Of a DNA stretch of 5,765 nucleotides, positions 5,202 through 5,765 are shown piece by piece. The notes below the pieces were generated by a model. It saw only the letters and a list, made by a program, of their open reading frames with translations, made no database searches and was not told the origin of the DNA. Position 1 is the stretch's first letter; each line of letters starts with the position of its first letter. Source of the stretch: QZKY01 sp964488675. Its GTDB lineage: Bacteria > Pseudomonadota > Gammaproteobacteria > Burkholderiales > Burkholderiaceae_D. The stretch lies in assembly GCA_964488675.1 (NCBI GenBank), contig CAZAWA010000106.1, forward strand, positions 1 through 5,765, read 5' to 3'. Both the position numbers and the translations under genes were made by a program.

Positions 5202-5687
5202 TCAGCCTGACTCTACATCGGCCTTTATTAGCCTGACCTGATACATGCTGGCGACAATAAGGCAGACCGCACCTGCGAAAATGGCCGCGTCCGCTAAGTT
5301 GAATGCAGGCCAGTGCGTTCCGTGCCAATGGAAGTCGAGAAAGTCCACGACCTGACCGCGCAACAGGCGATCAGCGACATTTCCAAGCGCACCGCCGAGG
5401 ATCAGGCTATATCCCAGTGCTTCAAGGCTTGGCAACCGCTGTTTCAGCATGCGTATCAGCCAAACCGAGACTGCCAAGCCAAGGGTGATGAAGAAGAAGC
5501 GTTGCCAACCGCCCGCGCCTGCCAGAAAGCTGAATGCAGCCCCCGGATTCAGTACATGGACGAAATTGAAGAATGGCGTGACATAGACCTGTTCGCCATA
5601 GGCATATGTGCGAACGACGGCGAGCTTTGCGAACTGGTCGACTATGAAGGCAAAAACGGCTACCAGATACCAGATCAAGGACGACAT
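5202..5687 (-). CDS. lspA: Lipoprotein signal peptidase (signal peptidase II)
   Basis: LspA is the inner-membrane aspartic protease that removes signal peptides from diacylglyceryl-modified prolipoproteins. The 161-aa product has about four membrane segments and the conserved boxes: D17 in VDQ, FFNFVHVLNPGAAFSFLA (39-56), GGALGNVADR (98-107), VVDFLDFHW (113-121) and FNLADAAI (129-136). The catalytic pair should be D115 and D133, with N103, D106, R107 and N130 also in place. I chose the ATG at 5687 because the family begins with this first membrane segment and 161 aa is a normal length. The frame remains open to the window edge (a TTG at 5756), and no strong ribosome binding site precedes the ATG, so a longer form is possible. 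Downstream genes are not the housekeeping set often seen after lspA. This may be an extra copy of the kind found in metal-resistance clusters (for example pbrC), which is inference. Confidence 0.92.
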   Translation of the reverse strand: MSSLIWYLVAVFAFIVDQFAKLAVVRTYAYGEQVYVTPFFNFVHVLNPGAAFSFLAGAGGWQRFFFITLGLAVSVWLIRMLKQRLPSLEALGYSLILGGALGNVADRLLRGQVVDFLDFHWHGTHWPAFNLADAAIFAGAVCLIVASMYQVRLIKADVESG

Positions 5688-5765
5688 GTGGCAAGCCGTC
5701 TGCCATGCGCGAGCAACAAGCGGTATCAGCCGTCCGGCGAGAACAGTGCTACCCAATCCTAGGCA
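5688..5765 (-). other. Region upstream of lspA, cut by the window edge
   Basis: The lspA frame is open throughout these 78 bases, while the other two minus-strand frames contain stops (TAG near 5761 and near 5751). The end of an upstream gene could therefore sit at the window edge. An inverted repeat TGGCA/TGCCA (5689-5693 and 5701-5705) lies just before the lspA ATG. No promoter is recognisable. Confidence 0.4.

Noticed and set aside
5313..5762. Plus-strand open frame of 149 codons
   Set aside because: It is antisense to lspA, whose catalytic motifs are all intact. The product resembles no family.
55..5763. CCTAGG hexamers near both window ends (55-60 and 5758-5763)
   Set aside because: Two copies of a six-base sequence are not enough to indicate element boundaries. 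There are no flanking inverted repeats or target duplications.
1..5765. CRISPR arrays, tRNA or rRNA genes, insertion sequences
   Set aside because: I looked on both strands and saw no regularly spaced repeats, tRNA-like cloverleaf, rRNA sequence or transposase.

Overview
This window is a compact bacterial stretch in which every convincing gene lies on the minus strand. It should be read from position 5765 down to 1. GC is roughly one half by eye. The protein styles (LspA with GGALGN..DR and VVDFLDFHW, a two-domain FbpB-type permease, a FutA-like binding protein) suggest a Gram-negative proteobacterium, most likely a betaproteobacterium. Nothing here fixes the genus.

Right half (about 5765-3948): three separate genes. 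They encode a type II signal peptidase (lspA), a small exported methionine-rich protein that looks like a periplasmic copper(I)-binding protein, and a small cysteine-rich DUF2703-like protein. The usual chromosomal neighbours of lspA are not seen downstream, and the two genes that follow look metal-related. I therefore infer that this is an accessory metal-handling patch, not the housekeeping ileS-lspA locus. Each of the two small genes has its own leader and a strong ribosome binding site, so they need not form one operon.

Left half (3947-63): a complete Fe(III) ABC importer operon in the order binding protein (fbpA), fused two-domain permease (fbpB), ATPase (fbpC). A Fur-box-like sequence at 3892-3910 overlaps a plausible promoter and supports iron as the substrate. 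The binding protein has the tyrosines expected of the FbpA/FutA family. fbpB and fbpC are separated by 1 nt and are probably translationally coupled. fbpA and fbpB are separated by 19 nt, and that gap contains a 15-bp duplication that repeats the last two sense codons and stop codon of fbpA.

The most unusual structure is inside the first 70 codons of fbpB. It holds two perfect inverted repeats (14-bp and 11-bp arms) that would fold into strong mRNA hairpins just after the translation start. With two smaller hairpins in the fbpA leader, this suggests RNA-level control of how much binding protein is made relative to the membrane parts. That is inference. I found no clear new multi-gene system. 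The candidates for something undescribed are the intragenic hairpins and the lspA / Met-rich / DUF2703 grouping.
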